Under the pieces are notes generated by a model. That model had not been told where the DNA came from, ran no database searches, and saw only the letters and a list, made by a program, of their open reading frames with translations. Below are positions 8,294-16,079 of a stretch of 58,435 nt of DNA, piece after piece; position 1 is the first letter of the stretch; every line of letters starts with the position of its first letter. The position numbers and the translations under genes are program-made. This DNA comes from Oscillospiraceae bacterium (lineage in GTDB: Bacteria; Bacillota; Clostridia; Oscillospirales; SIG627): contig SVTV01000020.1 in assembly GCA_015063605.1 (NCBI GenBank), positions 1 through 58,435 on the forward strand, in the 5' to 3' direction.

Positions 8294-10195
8294 TTATTCA
8301 CAATGTTTGAATCTTTCTGTTAATTTTAATAGATCTAATAAACAACTTTCGGCTTTTTTAGGATTTCCTCTGCTCGTACCGATAACTGTTTTGCAACATT
8401 TTTTTGCTTTTTCTTTATCTATATCCGAGGAGTGCGCTGCCGGATTTCGATACTCCTGAACGATCTCTGATACTGTTTGGGTATAGCAACTTCCTCTGTA
8501 TGTAAAAACGTATTCGGGATTTTTGTCGGTGTATACTTGTCTTTCGTACTTATATGCACCGGATACTATATCCGGTGAAATGATACAGTTTTTCAAGTAT
8601 TCACGCACAATCTCTTGATGATTTGCGGTATAATCATATATGTGTTTACTCGGGTCGTTCGGATAAGCTTCATCCTTTTTAAAATGTCCAAGCCAAAGAA
8701 TATATTTTACGTCACCTAAGGTGAAATCACATTGACCGTTTTTCGGTTTAAGAATGTTAGGCAAATCGCTTTCGCTATAATTTTCATTTTCATTTAAGTA
8801 GTCTATAAGCCCCGTATAAAATCTTGCTTTCAGTTCGCGCTCAAGCGCAGATGTTGCAGAAATAACGATGCCCCGGCAATCATCCAGCTTCTCATGTTCT
8901 GCGCAAGCAAGCAATACCCTTGCGGCAATAAGACTTTCCTTCGTTGATTCAAGGAGTTGCCCGTTTGTCCAGTAGTTACCGAAAAGAGAACTCAATTCGT
9001 TTATGCAAGCATCACGAAGACTGCTACACTCGGGAGAGGCTGCTTGAGTTTTGCACTCTTCTTCCATTTTATCGAAAAAATCTTGCATTTTGGACGATAA
9101 TGTTTCAATATTGTATTTCGTTTCATTAACTGTCCACTGTATATCAGAAAGTCCTTTTTCAAGTTGCTCATGCATTTGCTCAAAGCACTTAATAAACTCT
9201 GCATTCGCCCTGGTCACTTCATCCAACTTAGAAAAAATCAGTTTTTTTATCTTTTTCGGTATGGCTTTGACCAATTTTCTGACTTTTTTGCTTTCGCTTA
9301 TCACAGTAATGCGAGTTAGCTCGGACTGTTCATTGGTATTAGCAATAATTTTGTCTCTGTTGCTGTCATTAGAGGCAATAATTCTTGCCGTATTTTCGGA
9401 ACTATTCTGCTTTAGATCTTGGAGCTCTTTTCTCATCTCTTTAATCTCCCGCTTCAAAGCCATCAGCGATTCCAAATTTGTATCAGGCTTACTCTGCGTT
9501 TTCTCTTCGGAATACAGGTCGTCCAGTTCCTTTTGTGCGTTAGGATGCCCTTTGTCCTTCGCCATTTTTAAATATTCTTCCGCTTTTCCTATGTTTTTTT
9601 CACAGCCGATGCCGTCTGCATAAAAACAGCCGAGATTAAAAGCAGCCTCTAGATTACCGTGATCAACAGCCCTTTGAGCGTAATATTTAGCCTGCACTTT
9701 GTCTTCTTTTAAACCACACAGACCAGACAGGTAACATGTAGACAAGAAATGCTCTGATTCAGGATCATCTTTATTTGCCGCTTCTTTCAGCCACATTCCA
9801 GCTTCAACAGAAGAAGAATCTTTGAGTGCCAAGTATCGCCCGAGTAGGGACTGCGATATTAATACGCCTTTTTTAGCGTACTTACGATGATTAGCTATCG
9901 CCAAATGTAATAGGTGTTTTGCCTCTATATTACGCCTTTCAGCGGCTTGATCGAACAAAGTAATGGCAATCCACTCTTCTTTATCTGAAATCATTTCCAG
10001 ATAAAGAAATCTTCCCAATTCGCATTTCAGTCGAGGATCATGAGGAAAGTTGTTTTCAAGAATATGCTTTTTAAGTCGCGCAATTATAGTATTGCGCGAC
10101 TCAGCGTCTGTTGCCGTATTATACTCAAATAAAAGTTGAGCGACATAGATATCTATTTCATTTGAATAATTTTTCCTTTTATTGAATATCTTCAT
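8294..10195 (-). CDS. Sel1-repeat, coiled-coil, HEPN-like protein
   Basis: A 633-residue, apparently cytoplasmic protein with three regions. Residues 112-230 are Sel1-like helical repeats (for example AAFNLGCFYADGIG). Residues 240-385 are long, charged and coiled-coil-like. The C-terminal part from about 395 is helical and ends in R583-N-P-A-A-H588. R-N-x3-H is the catalytic signature of HEPN ribonucleases, which act as toxins or defence effectors. The start overlaps the stop of the upstream MORN gene by four bases (ATGA), so the two are translationally coupled. The combination suggests a sensor/scaffold fused to an RNase-like effector, but the HEPN assignment rests on the motif and predicted helicity only. 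Confidence 0.6.
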   Translation of the reverse strand: MKIFNKRKNYSNEIDIYVAQLLFEYNTATDAESRNTIIARLKKHILENNFPHDPRLKCELGRFLYLEMISDKEEWIAITLFDQAAERRNIEAKHLLHLAIANHRKYAKKGVLISQSLLGRYLALKDSSSVEAGMWLKEAANKDDPESEHFLSTCYLSGLCGLKEDKVQAKYYAQRAVDHGNLEAAFNLGCFYADGIGCEKNIGKAEEYLKMAKDKGHPNAQKELDDLYSEEKTQSKPDTNLESLMALKREIKEMRKELQDLKQNSSENTARIIASNDSNRDKIIANTNEQSELTRITVISESKKVRKLVKAIPKKIKKLIFSKLDEVTRANAEFIKCFEQMHEQLEKGLSDIQWTVNETKYNIETLSSKMQDFFDKMEEECKTQAASPECSSLRDACINELSSLFGNYWTNGQLLESTKESLIAARVLLACAEHEKLDDCRGIVISATSALERELKARFYTGLIDYLNENENYSESDLPNILKPKNGQCDFTLGDVKYILWLGHFKKDEAYPNDPSKHIYDYTANHQEIVREYLKNCIISPDIVSGAYKYERQVYTDKNPEYVFTYRGSCYTQTVSEIVQEYRNPAAHSSDIDKEKAKKCCKTVIGTSRGNPKKAESCLLDLLKLTERFKHCE

Positions 10196-11637
10196 TGCTT
10201 TCTTATCGCTCCATCAACTATTACGTGGTTAAACTCTTTGAAAGCTCCATCTATTGCTTCGCTATAATAGACAGCATTATTCATAATTAGCACGCCATCG
10301 GAAGTATATCTTTCCATATCGGTGGTTTGTGTCAGTTTAATATATCCATGTACTGTTCCATCCTTGAACTCGCCTTCAATTGTCCGGGTAACTCCCTCAT
10401 TCTCAGCTTCGACATATCCATGAACAAAAATACCATAGCCATTCAGTGTCTGGTTACTCATCATACCCTCATATGTACCATAAAAACCCGAAATGGTTTC
10501 TCGTCTGGAGCGAACCCACTTCCAAATTCCCGATATCGGATCTGATGTTTTAGGATAGAATGTTCCATAACCATTTATGTCATTGGCGACAAAATTGCCT
10601 TTGTAATATACTCCAGTGCTACTCCAAGTAAGTGTGCCTTCACCATTGCGATGTCCGTCTCCCCACATACCTTCGTATATATCTCCGTTGGAATATGTCA
10701 TTTTTCCGCAGCCATGTTTCTGCCCATTCTTCCATGACCCGTCGTAAATATCGCCGTTAGCGTGTGTCATTATCCCTTGACCTTCAGGCATATTGGCAAC
10801 CCAGGAGCCCGTATAGACATCACCATTACAGTACGTCATAGTACCTTGACCTTGTCGGGTGAAGTTTTCAAAAGAGCCCACATAAATATCGCCGTTTCTC
10901 CAAGTAAGCGTTCCTTCCCCATTTGGCTCGCCTTTTATCCAATAGCCTTCATATGACAAATAATCACTATTATCATCATATTTGTATGTACCATATCCAT
11001 TTCGCTTACCTGCTATATGCTCACCAACATAAACATCGCCATCATTCCATAACTCGATCCCGTAACCATGCCACTTATCTTCGACTAACATTCCAGTATA
11101 AGAACATGCAAGCCCACTATTGTATCCTTCGATTTTTTCTTCAACCCACGATACATTATCTAATACTTGACTGTTCCCTTTAATGGGAGTATATATGCCC
11201 TTTCCTATTGGTCTATAATCTGAGGAGATGGTGCCAACATATTTACTACCATTTGGAAATACACAAGAAAAGTCACCTTCAACTGCACCGTTATTCCATG
11301 AACCCGAACAAACTGTACCATCATTAAGTATTAAAGTACCGTTTGTATCGTCGGGGAAACCATCTTCATTGACCTTACCTGTATACTTTCCGATTTCTTT
11401 TCCAGTTACAGAGGAAATTATACCGTAGTTTTCTTTATAGACAGACGAATTTGTTTGTTGCGCAAAATGCACCAAAAAAACTAATACGCAAACAAGCAAT
11501 ATGGGAACCATCCAAAAACCAATCCGTTTATTGATTCCACTCCAAATAGGATTCGGATGTTTCCGAATAAAACTTTGAATTTCTTGAGCTGCTGGATTGC
11601 TATTTGGTAAATTTTTATCTGGATTAGCCATGTCCAA
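10192..11637 (-). CDS. Membrane-anchored MORN-repeat protein
   Basis: A 481-residue protein with a short cytoplasmic N-terminus, one hydrophobic segment at about 41-59, then a tandem series of MORN repeats (GxGxxxxxNGDxYxGxWxxG, e.g. HGCGKMTYSNGDIYEGMW) from about residue 75 to 350. MORN arrays form elongated beta-sheets that bind membranes or act as scaffolds. It heads the unit MORN - Sel1/HEPN-like - X2, has its own promoter (11691-11719) and a strong site AGGAGG seven bases before the ATG. It could tether the downstream Sel1 protein to the membrane. That is an inference from gene order and ATGA coupling. Confidence 0.75.
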   Translation of the reverse strand: MDMANPDKNLPNSNPAAQEIQSFIRKHPNPIWSGINKRIGFWMVPILLVCVLVFLVHFAQQTNSSVYKENYGIISSVTGKEIGKYTGKVNEDGFPDDTNGTLILNDGTVCSGSWNNGAVEGDFSCVFPNGSKYVGTISSDYRPIGKGIYTPIKGNSQVLDNVSWVEEKIEGYNSGLACSYTGMLVEDKWHGYGIELWNDGDVYVGEHIAGKRNGYGTYKYDDNSDYLSYEGYWIKGEPNGEGTLTWRNGDIYVGSFENFTRQGQGTMTYCNGDVYTGSWVANMPEGQGIMTHANGDIYDGSWKNGQKHGCGKMTYSNGDIYEGMWGDGHRNGEGTLTWSSTGVYYKGNFVANDINGYGTFYPKTSDPISGIWKWVRSRRETISGFYGTYEGMMSNQTLNGYGIFVHGYVEAENEGVTRTIEGEFKDGTVHGYIKLTQTTDMERYTSDGVLIMNNAVYYSEAIDGAFKEFNHVIVDGAIRKQ

Positions 11638-11690
11638 ACCTCCTATATATGATCACGTGCTTATGTATACAAAATAAATAACCATAACAC

Positions 11691-11719
11691 ATTATAGCAC
11701 ATACTATTGTTTTTTTCAA
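11691..11719 (-). promoter_or_regulatory. Promoter of the MORN - Sel1/HEPN - X2 unit
   Basis: On the minus strand, -35 TTGAAA (11714-11719), 17-base spacer, -10 TATAAT (11691-11696). It lies between the X1 stop and the MORN start, so the island has a second transcription start independent of the PIN genes. Confidence 0.78.
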
Positions 11720-11770
11720 GATTATGGATGATATTGTTAGAAAAAATGAAACATAGATAACCAACAAATG

Positions 11771-12676
11771 CTACCCAACAATTCGAGAAACTACGGCGAG
11801 AATCTTTTCCCATACCGTTTTCCTAGGTTTGTACGGATGTATGCAGTTTTCAGGCTGATTATATACGTCCGGATCATTTGTGAAAGCCAAATCGAAGCAA
11901 ACTCTATCTTTAGAAGCCTTAACAGCGCTGATGACAGACAACATATGGTCGAAGTCTTCGCAAATGATAACGATTTCCACGGTTTCATGAATTTCCGTAT
12001 TGAGATACTTGCTATGCTTCAGGCAATTATCTATTCTTTTTAATTTGCGAAGCAAGTCGTCTTCGCCGGCAAATGTTCTTCTGACCGATTCTACGAAAAC
12101 AGTCTTGTTTTTAAACTGTATGGTTGCATTCGGGCGAAAAATATGATCGTTCTCCTTCGCATTACAATTTCCTCTTTCGGCTACAATCGAAGCCATTGAT
12201 ATTGTCGTTGCCTTGGAAATGTAGTTTTGTGACAGAATAAATTGTAATGAGGAAAGAAGCCTTTTTACCGCAGTAGCGTCCAATCCATCTACATACCCGG
12301 AAAGCATAGGGTGCTTGCCTTTGGATTTTACAAACATCTGCCCTTTTGCCGCAAGCGAGTAGACTTTATTAAGTGATTTTCCCGCAGGAGAGGCGAACTC
12401 CATTTTGGTAAGATATCCTGCACCGCTGAGTTTTGCCAATGAAGCGCGGATTTCATTGATATCTACCTCCTCAAGCCCCAACTGCAAAAGGTACTTATGT
12501 AAAAGAGCGCTGGTCGATACTAACATTTCGTTGATCGCAAGCATTGCTAATTGGTCTATATCGGTTAACTGTGTATCACGAGAAACGCCGACATTGATAA
12601 CGTTTAATTTTTCCGCGTAAAAGACCGCAAAGGGTGATTTTTTGTTAACAGCTGTATTAATAACGTTATTTGTCAT
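11771..12676 (-). CDS. X-family protein (copy 1), winged-helix plus C-terminal alpha/beta domain
   Basis: A 301-residue paralogue of the 7306-8223 product with the same layout. The N-terminal SPFAVFYAEK segment is followed by a winged-helix-like DINEIRASLAKLSGAGYLTK, a helical LQFILSQNY stretch, then FRPNATIQF and VFVESVRRT. The protein ends in an alpha/beta region with ICEDFDHM and FTND. The ATG at 12676 is chosen because AAGGAG lies eight bases upstream and the paralogue starts there. It follows the second PIN gene by 19 bases, so it probably shares its transcript. No catalytic motif is certain. The FRPxA...VESVRR pattern is loosely reminiscent of replication-relaxation proteins. Confidence 0.6.
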   Translation of the reverse strand: MTNNVINTAVNKKSPFAVFYAEKLNVINVGVSRDTQLTDIDQLAMLAINEMLVSTSALLHKYLLQLGLEEVDINEIRASLAKLSGAGYLTKMEFASPAGKSLNKVYSLAAKGQMFVKSKGKHPMLSGYVDGLDATAVKRLLSSLQFILSQNYISKATTISMASIVAERGNCNAKENDHIFRPNATIQFKNKTVFVESVRRTFAGEDDLLRKLKRIDNCLKHSKYLNTEIHETVEIVIICEDFDHMLSVISAVKASKDRVCFDLAFTNDPDVYNQPENCIHPYKPRKTVWEKILAVVSRIVG

Positions 12677-12695
12677 AACCATGTCTCCTTTCGAC

Positions 12696-13319
12696 TCAAA
12701 GACCGAAACGTTTGAGAACGTCAGCGGTATTGGCAGTGGTCTTCTTTTCCGAAATTTGATCCAAACTATTATGCGATTCAAAGAAGTCCTGGAGCTTCCC
12801 AAACTGATCGGAAATGCGTTTGACAGTAACGGTATGGTTTATTTTCGTCGAGCGGATCTGATTGAAAAGCTTGCAGTCTGCCGCTACATCCCCTGACTGC
12901 GTCAGCACCAGGATGTTTGTATCCCAAATATTCGTTGCAACCATGCGGATGATCGCAGCATCTGCGGTCTCACTCTTATTCGGATCACCTCTAAAAACAA
13001 TGAACCCCGCATGGAAAAGTGCGTGTATGCCCTCCAGCGCCTTTGTAGCTTTTCCGGCTACTCTTTGATCAACCGATGCTGAAAGAAATTTAAGCTCGCT
13101 CAATGTCGCCTGAGGGCAAATAATCTGACGCTTGTGTTTTGCAAGGAAGGGAATGAACTGGCGAACAAGAGCGTCATAAGCAGCCCCTTTTTGCGCTGTA
13201 TCAGCATCCAAAATGATCATGTCGCTGGTCTTGATGAGATTATCAAGATATGCCAAATAAGACGGGCTCTGTGCGGGAGTGTTAAGGTTGCCGGATATAG
13301 AATTAATAGTATTGGACAT
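12696..13319 (-). CDS. PIN-domain ribonuclease-like protein (second PIN gene)
   Basis: A 207-residue protein with the PIN pattern: D38 in MIILDAD, E75 in TLSELKFL, D120 in TADAAII, and D144 after the strand ILVLTQ. Together these supply the acidic residues of a metal-dependent RNase site. PIN proteins cleave RNA in VapC toxins and in rRNA/mRNA processing. The C-terminus, TADVLKRFGL, is shared with the upstream PIN protein, so a common partner-binding tail is likely. The ribosome site AAAGGAGG lies nine bases before the ATG. Position: after PIN1 (71-base gap) and 19 bases before X1. Confidence 0.72.
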   Translation of the reverse strand: MSNTINSISGNLNTPAQSPSYLAYLDNLIKTSDMIILDADTAQKGAAYDALVRQFIPFLAKHKRQIICPQATLSELKFLSASVDQRVAGKATKALEGIHALFHAGFIVFRGDPNKSETADAAIIRMVATNIWDTNILVLTQSGDVAADCKLFNQIRSTKINHTVTVKRISDQFGKLQDFFESHNSLDQISEKKTTANTADVLKRFGL

Positions 13320-13390
13320 TATAAAGTCCTCCTTTATAAAAAATTTTTGATTTAAAAATTGGTGTGCATTATGCGAATAGAAACAATGTC

Positions 13391-13945
13391 TCAGGATGAA
13401 ATGCCGAAACGTTTGAGAACATCCCGTGCGTTGTTTGGCGCTATATCTTTCTTTTGATAATCAGTAAACGGAGAAACTAATTCCCCTTGATGTCCTATTT
13501 TGCGTATGTAGACAGTGGGAAGCGAGGATACCGAAGTGATGTTATTAAGCATAGCGATATCTTCAGCAAGCTGTCTATCCTGGGTAGTCACTAATATTGA
13601 ATCACGATTAAAGCGATTGATGGATATGTACTTGATAATCGAAAAATCAGCTTGTTCGGATACAGCCGGATCACCTACAACAGAAATAACCTTAGCCTGC
13701 TCCAAAACTTGCAGTTCGTTCAAAGCACGGCAAGCTTCCTCACGACAAGTCGATGCCACAGCATTAGCAAGGTAACGAAGTTCTTGCAGAACAGAAGAGA
13801 GAATGATAATTCTATTCTTCGTATGGCAGCTAGAAATAATTGATTTCATGCACGATGCAAAGGCATCACCCTTCAGAATAGAGCAAGTATCAAAGAGAAT
13901 TATAAGGTTCTCTTTCTTTGATAAATTTTTACTTTCTTTAGACAT
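13391..13945 (-). CDS. PIN-domain ribonuclease-like protein (first PIN gene)
   Basis: A 184-residue PIN-like protein with D19 in IILFDTCSILKGD, E55 in VLQELRYL, D100 in EQADFSII and D123 in VTTQDRQLAED. This complete acidic set suggests an active nuclease. It resembles the next gene's product in layout and ends with ARDVLKRFG, the same tail. No classic VapB-type antitoxin is encoded next to it. The paralogous X proteins are the only recurring partners. It is the first gene of the island, with AGGAGA before the ATG and a weak promoter (TATAAT box around 13995-14005) abutting the xylB remnant. Confidence 0.72.
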   Translation of the reverse strand: MSKESKNLSKKENLIILFDTCSILKGDAFASCMKSIISSCHTKNRIIILSSVLQELRYLANAVASTCREEACRALNELQVLEQAKVISVVGDPAVSEQADFSIIKYISINRFNRDSILVTTQDRQLAEDIAMLNNITSVSSLPTVYIRKIGHQGELVSPFTDYQKKDIAPNNARDVLKRFGISS

Positions 13946-13994
13946 TTATTCTCCTATTTTTTCGTTCATTTTTGGATCCGTTTTTTCTCAACCG

Positions 13995-14005
13995 ATTATA
14001 TTATA
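13995..14005 (-). promoter_or_regulatory. Possible -10 region of the PIN - PIN - X1 unit
   Basis: Two overlapping TATAAT boxes read on the minus strand (13995-14000 and 14000-14005), about 55 bases before the first PIN start. No convincing -35 lies 17 bases upstream, so the promoter may be weak or need an activator. Confidence 0.35.
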
Positions 14006-14021
14006 ATATTCATTGTAGCTA

Positions 14022-14114
14022 AATTCACGGAAAAAAAGCTGCGAATTCTCTCCTTTGGACACATACCTTAAGCTGTATCCCGCTTTAAAGGACATAATGC
14101 AAGGGGGAAAATAA
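14022..14114 (+). pseudogene. Remnant of a second xylB copy
   Basis: Codons at 14038-14061 encode AANSLLWT as in xylB (6317-6340) but differ at synonymous positions (GCT GCG for GCG GCA, CTC for CTT). This was therefore a diverged, once-selected copy. It then jumps, through a shared ACA, to the xylB 3' end (14061-14112), skipping about 200 bases and shifting frame, and runs into TAA. The fragment before it (14022-14030, ATTCACGG-like) also resembles the preceding xylB bases. The fragment is not translated as such. It marks the right boundary of the island. Confidence 0.8.
14061..14112 (+). repeat. 52-bp direct repeat, copy 2
   Basis: Perfect copy of 6542-6593. It is followed by TAA instead of TGA, and both copies would supply a stop for xylB. 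No repeat-specific recombinase gene lies between the copies. Confidence 0.95.
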
Positions 14115-14188
14115 AAAATTCCCGCCGAAGTAAATTCCGACAGAGTGAAAAAATGTGTTTTTACAATGTGTTTTCGGTGATTTAAGTA

Positions 14189-14217
14189 TTGATTTTTTTA
14201 AAAATATATAGTATAAT
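14189..14217 (+). promoter_or_regulatory. Promoter of the NCS2 permease gene
   Basis: -35 TTGATT (14189-14194), 17-base spacer, -10 TATAAT (14212-14217). The 5' leader of about 65 bases shows no purine-riboswitch core. Confidence 0.78.
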
Positions 14218-14287
14218 TATGTCGATGTTTGTATTTTTTGCAGACAAATTATCCGAAAACAAAATAAAACGGAGGAAAAAGAGAAAA

Positions 14288-15679
14288 ATGGATAAGTTTT
14301 TCAAGATTTCCGAGCGCGGCTCCAATGTGAAAACAGAAATAATAGCCGGACTCACCACATTCTTTGCAATGGCGTATATCGTTGTTGTAAACCCCAACCA
14401 GATCACCGGTTTTACACCCGGACTTGATTCTATCTGGAATGCAGTATACATTGCTTCCATCCTCGTAGCTGTTGTGGGAACTCTTCTCATGGCGTTCTAT
14501 GCAAAGCTTCCTTTCGCTCAGGCGTGCGGAATGGGTCTTAACTCGTTCTTCTTCGTATCGTTCGTTCTTCCTCAGGTAATATCCGGAGGAGATGCGGTCA
14601 AAGGTTATCAGGCAGGACTTGTAATAATTCTTGTTTCCGGTCTTATCTTCCTTATCCTTTCCATCACGGGCGCACGTTCCTACATAGCAAAGGCAATGCC
14701 CGATTGCATCAAGAAGTCCATTCCCGCGGGAATCGGTCTTTTCATCGCATTCATCGGCTTCCAGAATGTAGGTATCATTCAGGCAAATCAGTACACACTT
14801 GTTCAATTCGTTAAGATCAACGGTGCAAATTGGGCGGACATCGCTCCCGCAGTTATTGCTCTTCTCGGATTCCTCATCATCGTTATACTCACCAAGCTCA
14901 ATGTAAAGGGTGCTGTGCTTCTCGGCATATTCGCTACCACAGTTATCTATTACCTTGCTACATGGTCTCTTCCCAGCTTTGACCTCGGCGCTATAGGTCA
15001 GTCCTTCTCCGACTTCTTCAGCGTAGGTATCGTAGGCATATTCAAGCCCGAATCTTGGGCGAACGCCTTCTCCGCTGAATTCACAGGCGGTATATTCAGC
15101 GCAATAATGCTTGTTGTAACATTCTGCATCGTTGATATGTTCGACACCATCGGAACACTTTACGGCTGTGCTTCCGAGGCTGATATGCTCGACGAAAACG
15201 GCGACCCCATCGACGTTGACAAGGCCATGACATGTGACTCCGTAGCTACAGTTGCAGGTGCGGTTCTCGGAACAAGCACATGTACAACATTCGTTGAATC
15301 CGCTTCCGGTGTTGCCGCAGGCGGCAGAACAGGTCTCACAAGCCTTGTAACATCCATCTGCTTTGCGATCTGTCTCTTCCTCGCTCCCTTTGCAGGTATC
15401 ATCCCCGCGGCTGCTACAGCTCCCGCTCTCATCTACGTCGGCGTTCTTATGCTCAAGAACTTCTCCAAGGTCGATATGAAGGACCTCCGCAGTGCAGTTC
15501 CCGCATTCCTCGCTCTCGTTATGATGCCTCTTACATACTCCATAGCAAACGGTATCGGTATAGCTGCTATAGCTTACGTTGTTATCTCCCTCTTCACAGG
15601 CGAATACAAGAAGAAGGATATCCCCGTAACTGTCATCGCGCTCCTCTTCGTTTGCAAGTTCGTATTCGGAGCTATCTAA
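14288..15679 (+). CDS. NCS2/AzgA-type purine permease
   Basis: A 463-residue integral membrane protein of the guanine/hypoxanthine/adenine permease group, importing nucleobases with protons. Family features include the N-terminal FKISERGSNVKTEIIAGLTTF, MAYIVVVNP, the conserved ACGMGLNSFF, and a later TCTTFVESASG region followed by GRTGLTSLV. There are about 12 hydrophobic segments. The start at 14288 is set by GGAGG 12 bases upstream and by family N-termini. The upstream in-frame codons overlap the promoter. It is monocistronic. Its downstream region holds terminator-like hairpins. Which purine it prefers cannot be told. Confidence 0.9.
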   Translation: MDKFFKISERGSNVKTEIIAGLTTFFAMAYIVVVNPNQITGFTPGLDSIWNAVYIASILVAVVGTLLMAFYAKLPFAQACGMGLNSFFFVSFVLPQVISGGDAVKGYQAGLVIILVSGLIFLILSITGARSYIAKAMPDCIKKSIPAGIGLFIAFIGFQNVGIIQANQYTLVQFVKINGANWADIAPAVIALLGFLIIVILTKLNVKGAVLLGIFATTVIYYLATWSLPSFDLGAIGQSFSDFFSVGIVGIFKPESWANAFSAEFTGGIFSAIMLVVTFCIVDMFDTIGTLYGCASEADMLDENGDPIDVDKAMTCDSVATVAGAVLGTSTCTTFVESASGVAAGGRTGLTSLVTSICFAICLFLAPFAGIIPAAATAPALIYVGVLMLKNFSKVDMKDLRSAVPAFLALVMMPLTYSIANGIGIAAIAYVVISLFTGEYKKKDIPVTVIALLFVCKFVFGAI

Positions 15680-15692
15680 GTAAAACATAAAC

Positions 15693-15722
15693 GGGGCTGT
15701 CTCACTAACGTGAGCCAAGCCC
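15693..15722 (+). terminator. Probable terminator after the NCS2 gene
   Basis: A GGGGCT...AGCCAAGCCC hairpin that includes CTCAC...GTGAG lies 14 bases after the permease stop. No clean T-run follows. Confidence 0.45.
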
Positions 15723-15887
15723 TGAAATTGAACTCGATGAATAAAATTCATCGTTTTGGCACCGAAATTACGTAAAAATTCGTACTAAAACACGCCAAAA
15801 ACGTTCAAGTTTCCGAAAATAGCGGGTTTCCGTCCCCTATTTTCGAGGGGCATCGCTTAATGCGACGCCCCCTACGGACATACATAA

Positions 15888-15921
15888 AAATCGGCAGAGA
15901 TGTTGTTTTCTCTGCCGATTT
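15888..15921. terminator. Strong 13-bp-stem hairpin
   Basis: AAATCGGCAGAGA pairs perfectly with TCTCTGCCGATTT across an 8-base loop, followed on plus by TTTGTATT. It lies in the 400-base gene-free stretch 15680-16079. The rest of that stretch holds short GC-rich palindromes (around 15835-15875 and 15955-15995) and no gene that I can see. Confidence 0.6.
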
Positions 15922-16079
15922 GTATTATAATGGGACTAACGAAAAGCCTCCCTCCCGGAGGGATCCTTAGGATGCGCAACCGTAGGGGGTATGGGCTTTG
16001 CCCTGTGCCTTTGTAAAACAAAGGCGAAACTGGCGATAAAGGGACGGAAAAACAAGATATTGCAGGAGATGAGAGCCAT

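Noticed and set aside
7306..8301. Longer start (GTG 8301) for the second X-family protein
   Set aside because: It overlaps the upstream gene's stop. Homology with X1 and a ribosome site both point to ATG 8223.
6594..14060. The island as an integrase-driven element with 52-bp att sites
   Set aside because: No tyrosine or serine integrase gene lies inside, and the right repeat is preceded by a diverged internal xylB fragment, which an att site would not explain. Recombination between xylB copies is at least as likely.
14113..14287. A purine riboswitch before the purine permease gene
   Set aside because: The promoter sits at 14189-14217 and only about 65 bases remain, with no conserved three-way-junction core.
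14249..15751. A 500-codon open frame antisense to the NCS2 permease gene
   Set aside because: Its translation is Cys/Ser/Tyr/Glu-rich with no domain pattern, and it mirrors the codon bias of the clearly real permease on the plus strand.
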